Of a DNA stretch of 64,000 nt, positions 54,937 to 63,570 are shown in pieces. This DNA comes from Gemmatimonadota bacterium (GTDB lineage Bacteria; JAAXHH01): NCBI GenBank assembly GCA_026705925.1, contig JAPOZT010000037.1, forward strand, positions 117,173-181,172. The letters run 5' to 3'. The number at the start of each line of letters is the position of its first letter. Position 1 is the stretch's first letter. The position numbers and the translations under genes are program-made. The notes beneath the pieces were generated by a model, which saw only the letters and a program-made list of their open reading frames with translations, did not search any database and was not told the origin of the DNA.

Positions 54937-56745
54937 ATGTCGCCATTGGATCCACTTCCTCCCAGACCATGGCCGTACCCGGTCGCCCTGAACGATATCG
55001 CTGCGGAAGCCCGCGAGCTGTTCGAGGCGCAACGGGCCGGAGCGGTAGCAATGCCGGACGCGGCAGCCCGGAACCATCCCCCACTGGATCCGTCTACCCT
55101 CACTCCGCTGGACGCTCGCGATGCCGTGGCCCGAAACTACGGTTTTCCGGACTGGAACCACATCGAACGGTACTTCCACACCGTCGAAAGCCGTTCGCGC
55201 AGTCCCAACGTGGAACCCACGCCGTCTAAGCCAAATGACGGCGCCGGATACGCCGACGATTTCATCCGTCTAGCCTGCCTGACGCAAGGCGCACAGGATC
55301 ACCCGTCGAGATGGAAAAGGGCCCGGAGCATGCTGGAGGCCCATCCGGCATTGTCCCGTACGAACATATACACCGCGGTGACCGCGGGAGACGTCGAATC
55401 GGTGAAGGCGTTTCTGGATGCAGACTCCACACTGGCGGGAACACCGGGCGGCCCACATGACTGGGAACCGCTGCTTTACGTGGCGTTTTCCCGTCTGGAC
55501 ACCGGGACATCGGAACACGCGGCCGTCGAAACAGCTCGGCTGCTGCTTGCCCATGGCGCCGACCCGAACGCGGGCTTTCTCTGGGCGGGCTTCCCCTGTC
55601 CTTACACGGTCCTTACCGGCCTGTTCGGAGAGGGGGAAAATGGCCCGGCGAGGTGCCCGCCGCACCGGAACTGCTACGAACTGGCGGAGATCCTGATCGA
55701 GGCCGGCGCCGATCCGAACGACGCGCAGACGCTCTACAACCGGATGTTCAGCCGTGACGACGAACACCTGCGGTTCCTGTTCGCCCACGGTCTGGGTAAG
55801 GAAGGGAACCGGCCCTGGCACCGACTGCTGGGTGAGCAGTCGCGGGGTTGGCTGAGCAGTCCGGCGGACATGCTGGCCTATCAACTGCAGTGGGCTGCCC
55901 GTTGGAACTATCCGGATCGGGTTCGACTACTGGTCGAAAACGGCGCAGACGTAAACCGGCCTTCCAACCGGCCTGATGCGCGCTCCCCTTACGGCGAAGC
56001 CATCTACCACGGGAATGAGGCCATCGCCGAGTACCTGGCGGCCCGCGGTGCGCGTACGTTCCCGCTGGACGACCTGGACCGGTTCGTGGGCGCGTGCATC
56101 CGTGGAGACCGGGACCGTGCCTGCGCGTTGCTGGACCGAGACCCATTACTGGTTGATAATCTCGACGAACGCGGTAACGTGCTCGTGGAGAACGCCATCG
56201 GATCGGACAACCGGGATGCGGTCCGGCTGATGGCCGAACTGGGCTTCGACTTGAATACCGGGAGCATGCACGAAGCGGCCCGGTACGGCCACCTGGACAT
56301 GATCAAACTGCTGGTCGGGCTTGGAGCGGATCCGTCCCATCGGGACGCGGGACACGGAATCGACGCCATCGGCCATGCCAGCCACTACCAGCAGGATCAC
56401 GTGGTCGAATTCCTTGCACCGTTCGCCGGGATACACCGGGCCGTAAAATCGGATCTGCTGGCCCGCGTGCGGGAGCTACTGGAGAACGATCCTGCCTGTG
56501 TCCGCGAACGGGACGACGCGGGGAACACACCGCTGCACGGTCTCGACGTGGACAACCGGATGGAAGATACGGAGAAGATACTCCGGCTGCTCGTAACGCA
56601 CGGAGCCGATGTCAATGCCAGGAACGATGAGGGCCTGACACCGCTCGACAGGCTGGAGCGTCTTACCGGTTTGAGCCGAAGAGACGATCTGGCCGAATTG
56701 CTGCGCGGATACGGGGACGTAGAATCGGACGCCGCGCCTGAATGA
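54937..56745 (+). CDS. Ankyrin-repeat protein with N-terminal SWP-like module
   Basis: A 602-residue cytosolic protein. The N-terminal module (about 15-79) includes ALNDIAAEARELFEAQRAG and DARDAVARNYGFPDWNHIERYF, with Asp-Trp in place of Ser-Trp-Pro. About a dozen ankyrin repeats follow (TARLLLAHGADPNAGF, LAEILIEAGADPND, RVRLLVENGADVNRPS, ILRLLVTHGADVNARNDEGLT). The start is the ATG at 54937, with AGGA close upstream; a TTG at 54946 is possible. It lies 50 nt after the preceding ankyrin gene and is probably co-transcribed with it. Confidence 0.88.
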   Translation: MSPLDPLPPRPWPYPVALNDIAAEARELFEAQRAGAVAMPDAAARNHPPLDPSTLTPLDARDAVARNYGFPDWNHIERYFHTVESRSRSPNVEPTPSKPNDGAGYADDFIRLACLTQGAQDHPSRWKRARSMLEAHPALSRTNIYTAVTAGDVESVKAFLDADSTLAGTPGGPHDWEPLLYVAFSRLDTGTSEHAAVETARLLLAHGADPNAGFLWAGFPCPYTVLTGLFGEGENGPARCPPHRNCYELAEILIEAGADPNDAQTLYNRMFSRDDEHLRFLFAHGLGKEGNRPWHRLLGEQSRGWLSSPADMLAYQLQWAARWNYPDRVRLLVENGADVNRPSNRPDARSPYGEAIYHGNEAIAEYLAARGARTFPLDDLDRFVGACIRGDRDRACALLDRDPLLVDNLDERGNVLVENAIGSDNRDAVRLMAELGFDLNTGSMHEAARYGHLDMIKLLVGLGADPSHRDAGHGIDAIGHASHYQQDHVVEFLAPFAGIHRAVKSDLLARVRELLENDPACVRERDDAGNTPLHGLDVDNRMEDTEKILRLLVTHGADVNARNDEGLTPLDRLERLTGLSRRDDLAELLRGYGDVESDAAPE

Positions 56746-56765
56746 GCCTCAGCCGGTTCCCGGGA

Positions 56766-57092
56766 TCACTTTCCCCATTTAGAAACAGTCAGACCCGCCA
56801 GCAACCCGATGACGATCCCCGTGGGCACGATCTCGACGTAGGAGCCGGTGGAGGCCGCCGCGAGCAGCGAAAGGACCGCACCCACCGCGCCGCCGGCTAG
56901 TATGTTCTTACCGACCCCCTCGATCCTGCTCGCGATCAGGCTGACCAGCAGACCCGTGACCAGGCCCTTCGCCGTCCCCCATACGATAATCTCGGTCATC
57001 ATACCCTGCGCCTCGGGAATCAAGAAGGCGGACAGCCCGTCCAGCAGGCCGAGCGCCGCACCGGCGATCAGACCTAATGGCACACGCTTCAT
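56766..57092 (-). CDS. Small integral membrane protein, unknown
   Basis: A 108-residue protein with about four hydrophobic helices separated by short polar turns (LGLIAGAALGLLDGLSAFL, WGTAKGLVTGLLVSLIA, ILAGGAVGAVLSLLAAAS, GIVIGLLAGLTVS). No family is recognised. Its ATG overlaps the stop of the PhnB-type VOC gene by 4 nt (ATGA), so it is translated with it. Function unknown. Confidence 0.8.
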   Translation of the reverse strand: MKRVPLGLIAGAALGLLDGLSAFLIPEAQGMMTEIIVWGTAKGLVTGLLVSLIASRIEGVGKNILAGGAVGAVLSLLAAASTGSYVEIVPTGIVIGLLAGLTVSKWGK

Positions 57093-57514
57093 GACGGCTG
57101 CTCCTCTGTATTCAGGTGACAGTTGAACATCCAGTTTGTGCCGAATTTGTCCGTGATCATTCCGAATCGGGAGCCCCAGAAGGTATCCTGCAGCGGCATG
57201 GTCACTTCGCCGCCTGCGGACATGGCGCTGAACGCCTTTTCCTGTTCATCCACGCTCGCGAAGTCGATCGAGAGCGAGATGTTCGTGTCCGATGGAACCG
57301 TTTCAATATGGTCGGAACCCATGAGCATGTTCTCGCCGAATTGGATGGACATGTGCATGGCCTGACCCTCCATGTGGTCGGGGATTTCCATGCCGATGTC
57401 CTGGTCTTTGGAGTAGCGGCTCAAGTTCACGACTGAACCGCCCAGGCAATCGCGGTAGAACTCAAGAGCCTCCTCGCATTGTCCGTTGAATGCCAGATAG
57501 GGTACCAGTTTCAC
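57089..57514 (-). CDS. PhnB-type VOC protein
   Basis: A 141-residue glyoxalase-superfamily protein of the PhnB / 3-demethylubiquinone-methyltransferase-like subgroup: LVPYLAFNGQCEEALEFYRD at the start, MHMSIQFGENMLMGSDH in the middle, and PLQDTFWGSRFGMITDKFGTNWMFN near the end. It is the first gene of a two-gene unit with the membrane protein, downstream of an AraC regulator. Function unknown. Confidence 0.92.
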   Translation of the reverse strand: MKLVPYLAFNGQCEEALEFYRDCLGGSVVNLSRYSKDQDIGMEIPDHMEGQAMHMSIQFGENMLMGSDHIETVPSDTNISLSIDFASVDEQEKAFSAMSAGGEVTMPLQDTFWGSRFGMITDKFGTNWMFNCHLNTEEQPS

Positions 57515-57663
57515 GATAGGTCTCCTTTCGGTAAGCCACCGTGCGGGTGGCGGGTTTGCCAGGTCACCAAAAGCGCAGGTGGCAAGTTCGCCGAGATCAG
57601 ATCACTTTCATGACAAAAGATACAACACGCGATGCGTCAGAATTGTAAAAAAGAGACACAGGA

Positions 57664-58506
57664 CTAAAGTTCCGCGTAACTCACGTTGTTTTTTGCGAAG
57701 AAGGCCTTAGGAGTAAACCCGGTAAAAGCGCTGAATTCTCGGATGAAATGGGCCTGGTCGAAATACCCGCATTCGTAGGCCAGTTGGGTCAACGTCTTTC
57801 CACGGTACCTGTCCAGATGATGGCAGATATTCAGGAACCGGCTGATGCGGGCGAAAGTCTTTGGCGTTGTGCCGACCGTAGCCACGAACTTCCTTTCCAG
57901 CTGCTTCCTGGATAGACCGACGCGCTCACCGACCTCTTCGACGGACAGTTGCCCGCCCGTGGACCGGATGAGCTTGACCGCTTCGTCGAGCGCCGAGTCA
58001 TCCTTGTAATGCTCCGCCAACCGGTCCAACAGGAACTCCTGCAAACCAGCGGCGAAACCCGCACCGCCCGCGCCGCTCGCGAAGCCCTCGCCGCCCTCGC
58101 CTGCGGCCGCCGCACGGAGTTTCTTCATCAAATCCTCGTAATGGACCGGCCACAGGGTCGCGGTGCTCACCGTTTCATCCAGAAATTCGTGTACGGGTTT
58201 GTCGAAAAAATGGTAGGCGCCCCACGGATAGAAGCGCACCGACACGAAGCCGGTCCGGCCGTTGGATTCGATTTCGATATACTTGCGCATCTGGGAGACC
58301 GCGAAACTCCGAGGCTGGACCATGCGCTTCCCGCCCGCCACGGTCGTGATCCACGGATCGCCGTAGTGGAAGACGATCTCCACGATGCCGTCCGGCACGA
58401 TGAGCGACCCGGGCGCGTGGTCGTCCTCGTGCTCAGATTCCATCATCCATACGAGTTGGACGTAGGGATCCAGGCCGGTGTGCGTCTCAAATTCCCGATA
58501 GATCAT
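57664..58506 (-). CDS. AraC-family transcriptional regulator (DUF6597-type sensor half)
   Basis: A 280-residue regulator. Residues 1-150 form the DUF6597-like cupin half (GSLIVPDGIVEIVFHYGDPW, GFVSVRFYPWGAYHFF). A Gly/Ala/Glu-rich linker (about 134-152) follows. Residues 180-275 are the AraC double helix-turn-helix (LSVEEVGERVGLSRKQLERKF, then LTQLAYECGYFDQAHFIREF and GFTPKAFF). It may control the PhnB-type VOC and membrane-protein genes 149 bp downstream. An inverted repeat lies just upstream of its start. Confidence 0.92.
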   Translation of the reverse strand: MIYREFETHTGLDPYVQLVWMMESEHEDDHAPGSLIVPDGIVEIVFHYGDPWITTVAGGKRMVQPRSFAVSQMRKYIEIESNGRTGFVSVRFYPWGAYHFFDKPVHEFLDETVSTATLWPVHYEDLMKKLRAAAAGEGGEGFASGAGGAGFAAGLQEFLLDRLAEHYKDDSALDEAVKLIRSTGGQLSVEEVGERVGLSRKQLERKFVATVGTTPKTFARISRFLNICHHLDRYRGKTLTQLAYECGYFDQAHFIREFSAFTGFTPKAFFAKNNVSYAEL

Positions 58507-58538
58507 GACTGATGCGATAGGTAACGGGAAAAGGCGCC

Positions 58539-58569
58539 TGCGTCAAGCCGGACGCTTTAGCTTGACGCA
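58539..58569. promoter_or_regulatory. Perfect 10-bp inverted repeat between araC-type and ankyrin genes
   Basis: TGCGTCAAGC (58539-58548) is matched exactly by its reverse complement GCTTGACGCA (58560-58569), with an 11-bp spacer. It lies 33 bp upstream of the AraC-type start, in the 236-bp divergent gap. It could be an operator for a dimeric protein or an RNA hairpin in the regulator's 5' leader. Confidence 0.5.
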
Positions 58570-58742
58570 CCCGTGAGGCGTCTGTACAATTCCATCACCG
58601 GCGTGTGCAGGACGCCGCCCGTCCGCGGAAAGAACACAAGTTCACCTGTATCGGTTCCCTTCTGCCGTGGCAACCTTCTTCCTGCCCGTACGGCGGACAC
58701 ACGGGTGTTCCGGCGGTTTCACGATCGCCTGAAGGAGGTTCC

Positions 58743-60263
58743 ATGCCTTCCCTGCCATCCCATCCCGATATACGCCATCTCAGGCTGCAGGTAAAAACGC
58801 TGCTGAAATCAGCGCGCAGCGGCGAAACCGACGCCGTCGACAGGATCCGGTCGGCCACCGGCGCGCGGCGCGACCGCGTCGTGCTTTCGGACGCCTATCA
58901 CGCCATCGCCCGGGAACACGGGTTCAGGTCCTGGCCCCACCTGAAGATCCACCTCGAAATCGCCGCAAGGAACCTGGACGAGAAGCGGGAGATGTTTCTG
59001 TCCTCGGCCTGGTTATGGGGCGATCGGAAACGCGCCGAGGCCGTGCTCGAATCGGCGCCGGAACTCGTCCGGGGAGATATCCATACCGCCTGCGCCGCCG
59101 GGGACGTGGATGCCGTCACAGACATCCTGGAGCGCGAACCCGCGGCGGCCACGACGAAGGGCGGCCCGAAAGACTGGACCCCGATCCTCCACGCGGCGTG
59201 GTCCTGTTTTCTGTCCGAGCGTGCCGACGCCATGGTCCGTATCCTCGAACTGCTCCTGCGGCACGGCGCCGATCCGGACAGTTACTGGGTGAACGATGAC
59301 GACTGGAAGGAATCGGCCCTCTACGGATGCGTGGAAAACAACAGCGTGCCGGCGGCCCGGGTGCTGGTGGACGCGGGCGCCGACCCCAACGACAACGAAT
59401 CCCTGTACCACGCCTGCGAAAAATTCAACCTGGAACTGCTGGATACGGTCGCGGCGAACGGGCTGGACGCGGAAGCCGTTTCTTATTGCATCAAGCACGT
59501 CATGGACATGAACTGGACCGAGGGCATCCAATGGTTTCTCGGCCAGGGCGCGGATCCCAATGCCATCCATCCCGCCGACGGGGAAACGTCCCTGCACTGG
59601 GCCGTAAAGCGAAACAACTCGGCCTCAGTGATCGGTGCGCTCCTGGAGGCCGGCGCGGATCCCAATGCCCGCACCTCGACCGGGAAGAGCACGGCACTCG
59701 GGATCGTCGGTTGGACGCCCCTGGATTTCGCCCTGCGGCTCGGCCGCGGGGAGGTCGCGGCACTCCTCAGGAAGCATGGCGCCGTGCCGTCCCCCATGTC
59801 CGAATACGATCGCTTCGTAGTCGCCTGCGCCAATACGGATCTCGATGTCGTGGAACAGTTGAAAGAACGGCATCTGCCCGGCCTGACGGACGACGACCGC
59901 ACCCTGATCAGCCACGTGGCCCAGGTGGACAACTGGGCCGCGGTCCGTCTTATGGCGGACCTGGGATGGCCGGTTGACGCCCGGGGCTGGATGGAGGCCA
60001 CGCCCCTCTACTGGGCCCTGTGCAAGGGAAATTCCGATATGGTCGAATTTCTCCTCCAGCGGGACGTCTCCACCGAACCCATCGGCGGCTATTTCCAGGA
60101 CCCGATCCACGCCGTGATCCACTGCCAGTGGAATCGGGATAACGGCGGGTATCCCGCTGCGCTCGGTCTGCTGCTCGACCACGGTCTCGCCATTCCGGAT
60201 GGTCGCTATCCCAGCGGCAACGCCGAAATGGACGTGGTGCTGACGCAGTACATCGAGGACTGA
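58743..60263 (+). CDS. Ankyrin-repeat protein with N-terminal SWP module
   Basis: A 506-residue cytosolic protein. Residues 4-72 hold the shared module (LPSHPDIRHLRLQVKTLLKS, then LSDAYHAIAREHGFRSWPHLKIHLE). About ten ankyrin repeats follow (ILELLLRHGADPDSYW, AARVLVDAGADPNDNES, VIGALLEAGADPNARTSTGK). The region around KDWTPILHAAWSCF resembles the protein at 54937 (HDWEPLLYVAFSRL). The ATG lies 4 nt after AAGGAGG. Divergent from the AraC regulator. Confidence 0.9.
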   Translation: MPSLPSHPDIRHLRLQVKTLLKSARSGETDAVDRIRSATGARRDRVVLSDAYHAIAREHGFRSWPHLKIHLEIAARNLDEKREMFLSSAWLWGDRKRAEAVLESAPELVRGDIHTACAAGDVDAVTDILEREPAAATTKGGPKDWTPILHAAWSCFLSERADAMVRILELLLRHGADPDSYWVNDDDWKESALYGCVENNSVPAARVLVDAGADPNDNESLYHACEKFNLELLDTVAANGLDAEAVSYCIKHVMDMNWTEGIQWFLGQGADPNAIHPADGETSLHWAVKRNNSASVIGALLEAGADPNARTSTGKSTALGIVGWTPLDFALRLGRGEVAALLRKHGAVPSPMSEYDRFVVACANTDLDVVEQLKERHLPGLTDDDRTLISHVAQVDNWAAVRLMADLGWPVDARGWMEATPLYWALCKGNSDMVEFLLQRDVSTEPIGGYFQDPIHAVIHCQWNRDNGGYPAALGLLLDHGLAIPDGRYPSGNAEMDVVLTQYIED

Positions 60264-60350
60264 GGCGGTCTGCGCGGGAACGCATTAGGGCGCCAGCGGG
60301 TTCCGCGTCCGGCAGCTGCACTTCGACACCGTCAAACGGTCACGGTCAAC

Positions 60351-60379
60351 TTGACAAACAGTGGGCAGGCGGGTATATA
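60351..60379 (+). promoter_or_regulatory. Sigma-70-like promoter upstream of yggX
   Basis: TTGACA (60351-60356), exactly 17 bp of spacer and TATATA (60374-60379). The -35 box is perfect and the -10 box matches four of six bases. It lies 76 bp before the yggX ATG in the expected direction. The best promoter match I found in the window. Confidence 0.6.
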
Positions 60380-60454
60380 GCCTGTGTTGTAACGCAAGCG
60401 ATACCAACCGGCATATGATCAGCAAGGAATACGCCCGTTACGAGGAGGCCCGGC

Positions 60455-60730
60455 ATGGCCCGCATGGTCCAATGCGCCAAGCTCAACGAGGAACTCGAAG
60501 GACTCGACTTCGTCCCCTTCCCCAACGAACTCGGCCAGCGCATCTATGACAACATATCCAAACAGGCCTGGCAGATGTGGATCAACTATTCGGTCATGGT
60601 CATCAACGAGTACCGCCTGAATCTCGCCACGACCGAGGGACAGGAAGTCTACGACCGGCACCTGGAAGAGTTCTTCTTTGGCGAAGGCGCGGAAATGCCG
60701 CCGGGATACCGCCCCCCTCAGACGAAATAA
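60455..60730 (+). CDS. yggX: Fe(2+)-trafficking protein YggX
   Basis: A 91-residue protein of the YggX family, which protects Fe-S clusters from oxidative damage. The family motifs are VQCAKL (Cys7), FPNELGQRIYDNISKQAW, and MLINE-like MVINEYRLNL. The C-terminus EFFFGEGAEMPPGY is also typical. Length is normal (E. coli 91). The radical SAM gene starts 33 nt after its stop on the same strand, so the two may be co-transcribed, and an iron or Fe-S link is reasonable. Confidence 0.93.
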   Translation: MARMVQCAKLNEELEGLDFVPFPNELGQRIYDNISKQAWQMWINYSVMVINEYRLNLATTEGQEVYDRHLEEFFFGEGAEMPPGYRPPQTK

Positions 60731-60762
60731 CCCGGCCGCCGTCGCCGCCCCGTGGTTTCATC

Positions 60763-62316
60763 ATGAAGCGTGACGATGATATCCTGCTCATCTCCTGCTA
60801 TGAACTGGGCCATCAACCCATCAGCCTGGCCTCCCCCGCAGCTCGCCTGAAGTCCGAAGGATACAAAGTCTCAGTCGTCGACGCCGCGATCGAACCGGTC
60901 CCGGAGGATATCGTCCGCCGGGCCGGCTTCATCGGCATCTCGGTGCCCATGCACACGGCCATGCGGGTCGGAATGGACCTGTCGCGCCGCATCCGGAATC
61001 TCAATCCCGGCGCCCATCTTTGCTTCTACGGACTCTACGCCACCCTGAACGCCGAGTATCTCCTGTCCCACGGGGCCGAATCGGTGATCGGCGGCGAGTT
61101 CGAACAGCCGCTCTGTGACCTGGTCGGACGCCTGTGCGCGGACGTACCTTCAGCGGCGGCCACGAATCCCGTATCGTGCGGAAGTTCCGCATCGGCCGGC
61201 GTACCAGCATCGGCCGCGGATCCCGCATCGGCCGGCGGTGCCGCTTTGGCAAGACGTGCGGCTGCCACCACGAATAACGCTTTGGCCGGCGGTGCGTCTG
61301 CCGCGCCGAATCTCTCCCGCCAGACCTGGCTGGTCCCGGACCGCGATACGCTGCCCGGTTTGAAGCGGTACGCCCAGCTGGACAACGGCATTGAACTGCT
61401 TCCCGCCGGTTACGCCGAGACCACGCGCGGCTGCCTGCATACCTGTCTGCACTGCCCAATCACGCCGGTGTACAACGGGCGGTTCTTCGCCGTGCCTGCC
61501 GACGTGGTGCTCGCCGACGTGGAACAGCAGGTGCGCATGGGGGCCCGGCACATCACCTTCGGGGATCCGGATTTCCTGAACGGTCCCACCCACGTCCTGC
61601 GTATCTTGCGCAGGATGAGCGAGGCCCACCCCGGCCTTACCTTCGATTTCACCACCAAGATCGAACACATCCTCCAGCACCCGTCCTTTTTCCCGGAAGC
61701 CCGGGACCTGGGCGGCATCTTCGTCGTATCGGCCGTGGAATCGGTCAGCGACCTGGTGCTGGAGCGCCTCAGGAAAGGACACACCCGCGACGACGTCGTC
61801 CGGGCGCTGGCCATCCTGCGCGACGCGGACCTGCCCATGCGGCCCTCGCTGGTGGCCTTCACGCCCTGGACGACCCTGGACGACTACCTGGATCTGCTGG
61901 ATTTCGTCGAAGTCCACGAACTGGTCGACCACATCGACCCGGTGCAGTACACCATCCGCCTGCTCGTGCCACCCGGGTCGGCCCTGCTGGATGAACCGGA
62001 TACCCGGTCATGGATCGGCGCGCTGGATGAGGCCGGCTTCACCTACACGTGGCGCCATGGCGATGCACGCATGGACCGCCTGCATCAACGGGTTTCCCGA
62101 CTCGTGGAGGAGGCCGACGCATCTGGAGAGGAAAGGGACAACCGGCGCGTGTTCCACCGGATCAGGTGCCTGGCGGCGGAAGCGGCAGGCGTCGAGGCGC
62201 CAGCGGAGCGGCCTTTTCATGACATACCGCTCAAAAGGCGGCGCATCCCCAGGCTGACCGAGGCCTGGTTCTGCTGAGCGGAGCCCACCGCGAGCCGGAA
62301 AGGCTCGTTCATCTAA
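60763..62316 (+). CDS. CUAEP-tail B12-binding-type radical SAM selenoprotein
   Basis: A radical SAM enzyme of 517 residues if the first TGA is read as selenocysteine. The N-terminal part (about 1-125) is a cobalamin-binding-like Rossmann domain (PAARLKSEGYKVSVVDAAI). Residues 129-184 are an Ala/Ser/Gly insert coded by 18-bp repeats. The 4Fe-4S motif is RGCLHTCLHCPI (Cys224, Cys228, Cys231). The end reads LTEAWFC, then TGA at 62275-62277, then Ala-Glu-Pro-Thr-Ala-Ser-Arg-Lys-Gly-Ser-Phe-Ile and TAA. Cys-Sec-Ala-Glu-Pro is the hallmark of the CUAEP/CCAEP-tail family, and a SECIS-like hairpin follows. Stopping at the TGA gives 504 residues. The substrate is not known. Confidence 0.88.
61153..61296 (+). 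repeat. Eight in-frame degenerate 18-bp units in the radical SAM gene
   Basis: Units start every 18 bp from 61153 to 61279. The clearest three, at 61189, 61207 and 61225, open with GCATCGGCCG. They encode hexapeptides AAATNP, VSCGSS, ASAGVP, ASAADP, ASAGGA, ALARRA, AATTNN and ALAGGA. The tract forms a flexible linker between the B12-like and radical SAM domains. Confidence 0.85.
62291..62307 (+). promoter_or_regulatory. Bacterial SECIS-like hairpin for the radical SAM selenoprotein
   Basis: CGAGCC (62291-62296), loop GGAAA and GGCTCG (62302-62307) form a 6-bp perfect stem. It starts 13 nt after the TGA at 62275-62277, with the loop 19 nt after it and G in the first two loop bases. This fits the SelB-binding SECIS geometry known from E. 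coli fdhF and other bacterial selenoproteins. Confidence 0.75.
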
Positions 62317-62349
62317 TCGTCATCTAATCAAATCTTCGTAATAGCTTGT

Positions 62350-63549
62350 TCAGGAAGAATATCCGTCCTGCGCGGGACCGCAGTGCTGCGACCGGGCCGG
62401 CGCCCGGTACTGCACGCGGTGATCGGGCGTTTCAAGGCGAATGCCGCCCCGCTGTTTCGACGTGAGGCAATGGTCGAGGATGCCGCATACGGTGAGCGTC
62501 CGTTCCACCGGAATCGGGGACACGCCGGTGTCGAACATCTCGTCGATCTTCGACACCAGGCAGGCGGAATAGGTGACCGGCGGGGTGGGCGGCAGGAAGA
62601 ACTGGGTCGACTTCGGCTCCGGTTCGTCCTTCAGGCGGGCGGCGAAGCAGTAATCCCCGATGGCGCCGTTGAGCATGAGCAGCGTGGTTTTGAGTCCATC
62701 CACGTGTTCGATGAAGTAGGCGGCCGGCTCAGTAGCGAGCCGTTGCAGCTCGCCCGTGCCCAGCAGGTCCTGGGTACGGCCGTCCTCGTCCGTAAGCCCC
62801 TTGGGACTGTCGCAGCGGGACAGCGCCGATTCCAGCAGTTCCTTCGAATAGCGTCCCTGCTCGCCAGCCTCCCACACGGTGTCGCCCACGATCATCTGCA
62901 CCGCTTTGACCCCCGTCTCTCCGCCCCGGCGCCGCTCGATCATGCACTGCATGGCTTCGAGGGCGTGGTAGTCCATGGCGTCCGAACCGCCAACGCCCAC
63001 CATCAACGCTTCCTCGATGTCGCATTCCAGCGGGAGTTCCAGGTCGGGCAGCCGCCAGGTGACCGGCAGGCTCGAGCCTGCGAGCACGGGGAATTCGAGC
63101 CGCTTCGAATCGGCCACCATCTCCAGGCCCCTGTCGAAGCTGTAGGACAGGTTCTTGTCGTTGTAGACCGGCACCGAGCGGCCGTCCTGCTCGAACACCT
63201 CGACGCAGGCCTTGAACATCTCGTAGCGCGGGTAGAGCTTCTGTCCTTTTTCGTTGTCCGGATAATCGCCGTGTTCGCAGATGATGAGGACCCCGTCCAC
63301 CGCCAGGGAGTCCCCGCCACACCGCAGCGCTTCGGCGATGGTGGGATAGACCTCGAACCCGTACTCGCGGGCGCGGCCGGTACTCTGGTCGCCATCGGGC
63401 CGCTGGTCGACGTAGAGGGACACCACTTCCACTTCCGGCCGGTGCCAGCGGCCGGACCGCGGATACCCCACGAGGAACCGGTCCGCGAAATGCTGCGTGT
63501 GGGAGAGATAGGTGTAGATGGAACTGATGACGGCGAGCCGTTTGGGCAT
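62350..63549 (-). CDS. Unrecognised 399-residue protein, Rossmann-like N-terminus
   Basis: I do not recognise the family. The N-terminal 110 residues look like a nucleotide-binding fold (KRLAVISSIYTYLSHTQHF, VYPTIAEALRCGGDSLAVDGVLIICEHGDY), loosely like a Gfo/Idh-type domain. The rest is mixed. The C-terminal third (YFIEHVDGLKTTLLMLNGA, IPVERTLTVCGILD, GGIRLETPDH) is clearly homologous to the next gene upstream, so the two are tandem paralogues 21 nt apart. No signal peptide. Confidence 0.75.
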   Translation of the reverse strand: MPKRLAVISSIYTYLSHTQHFADRFLVGYPRSGRWHRPEVEVVSLYVDQRPDGDQSTGRAREYGFEVYPTIAEALRCGGDSLAVDGVLIICEHGDYPDNEKGQKLYPRYEMFKACVEVFEQDGRSVPVYNDKNLSYSFDRGLEMVADSKRLEFPVLAGSSLPVTWRLPDLELPLECDIEEALMVGVGGSDAMDYHALEAMQCMIERRRGGETGVKAVQMIVGDTVWEAGEQGRYSKELLESALSRCDSPKGLTDEDGRTQDLLGTGELQRLATEPAAYFIEHVDGLKTTLLMLNGAIGDYCFAARLKDEPEPKSTQFFLPPTPPVTYSACLVSKIDEMFDTGVSPIPVERTLTVCGILDHCLTSKQRGGIRLETPDHRVQYRAPARSQHCGPAQDGYSS

Positions 63550-63570
63550 GGTTTCAAAATCTCCAGAACA

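Noticed and set aside
57541-57600. Repeat-like segments GGTGGCGGGTTTGCC and AGGTGGCAAGTTCGCC before the PhnB-type gene
   Set aside because: Two imperfect copies only; suggestive of the same repeat habit but not enough to list as a tandem tract.
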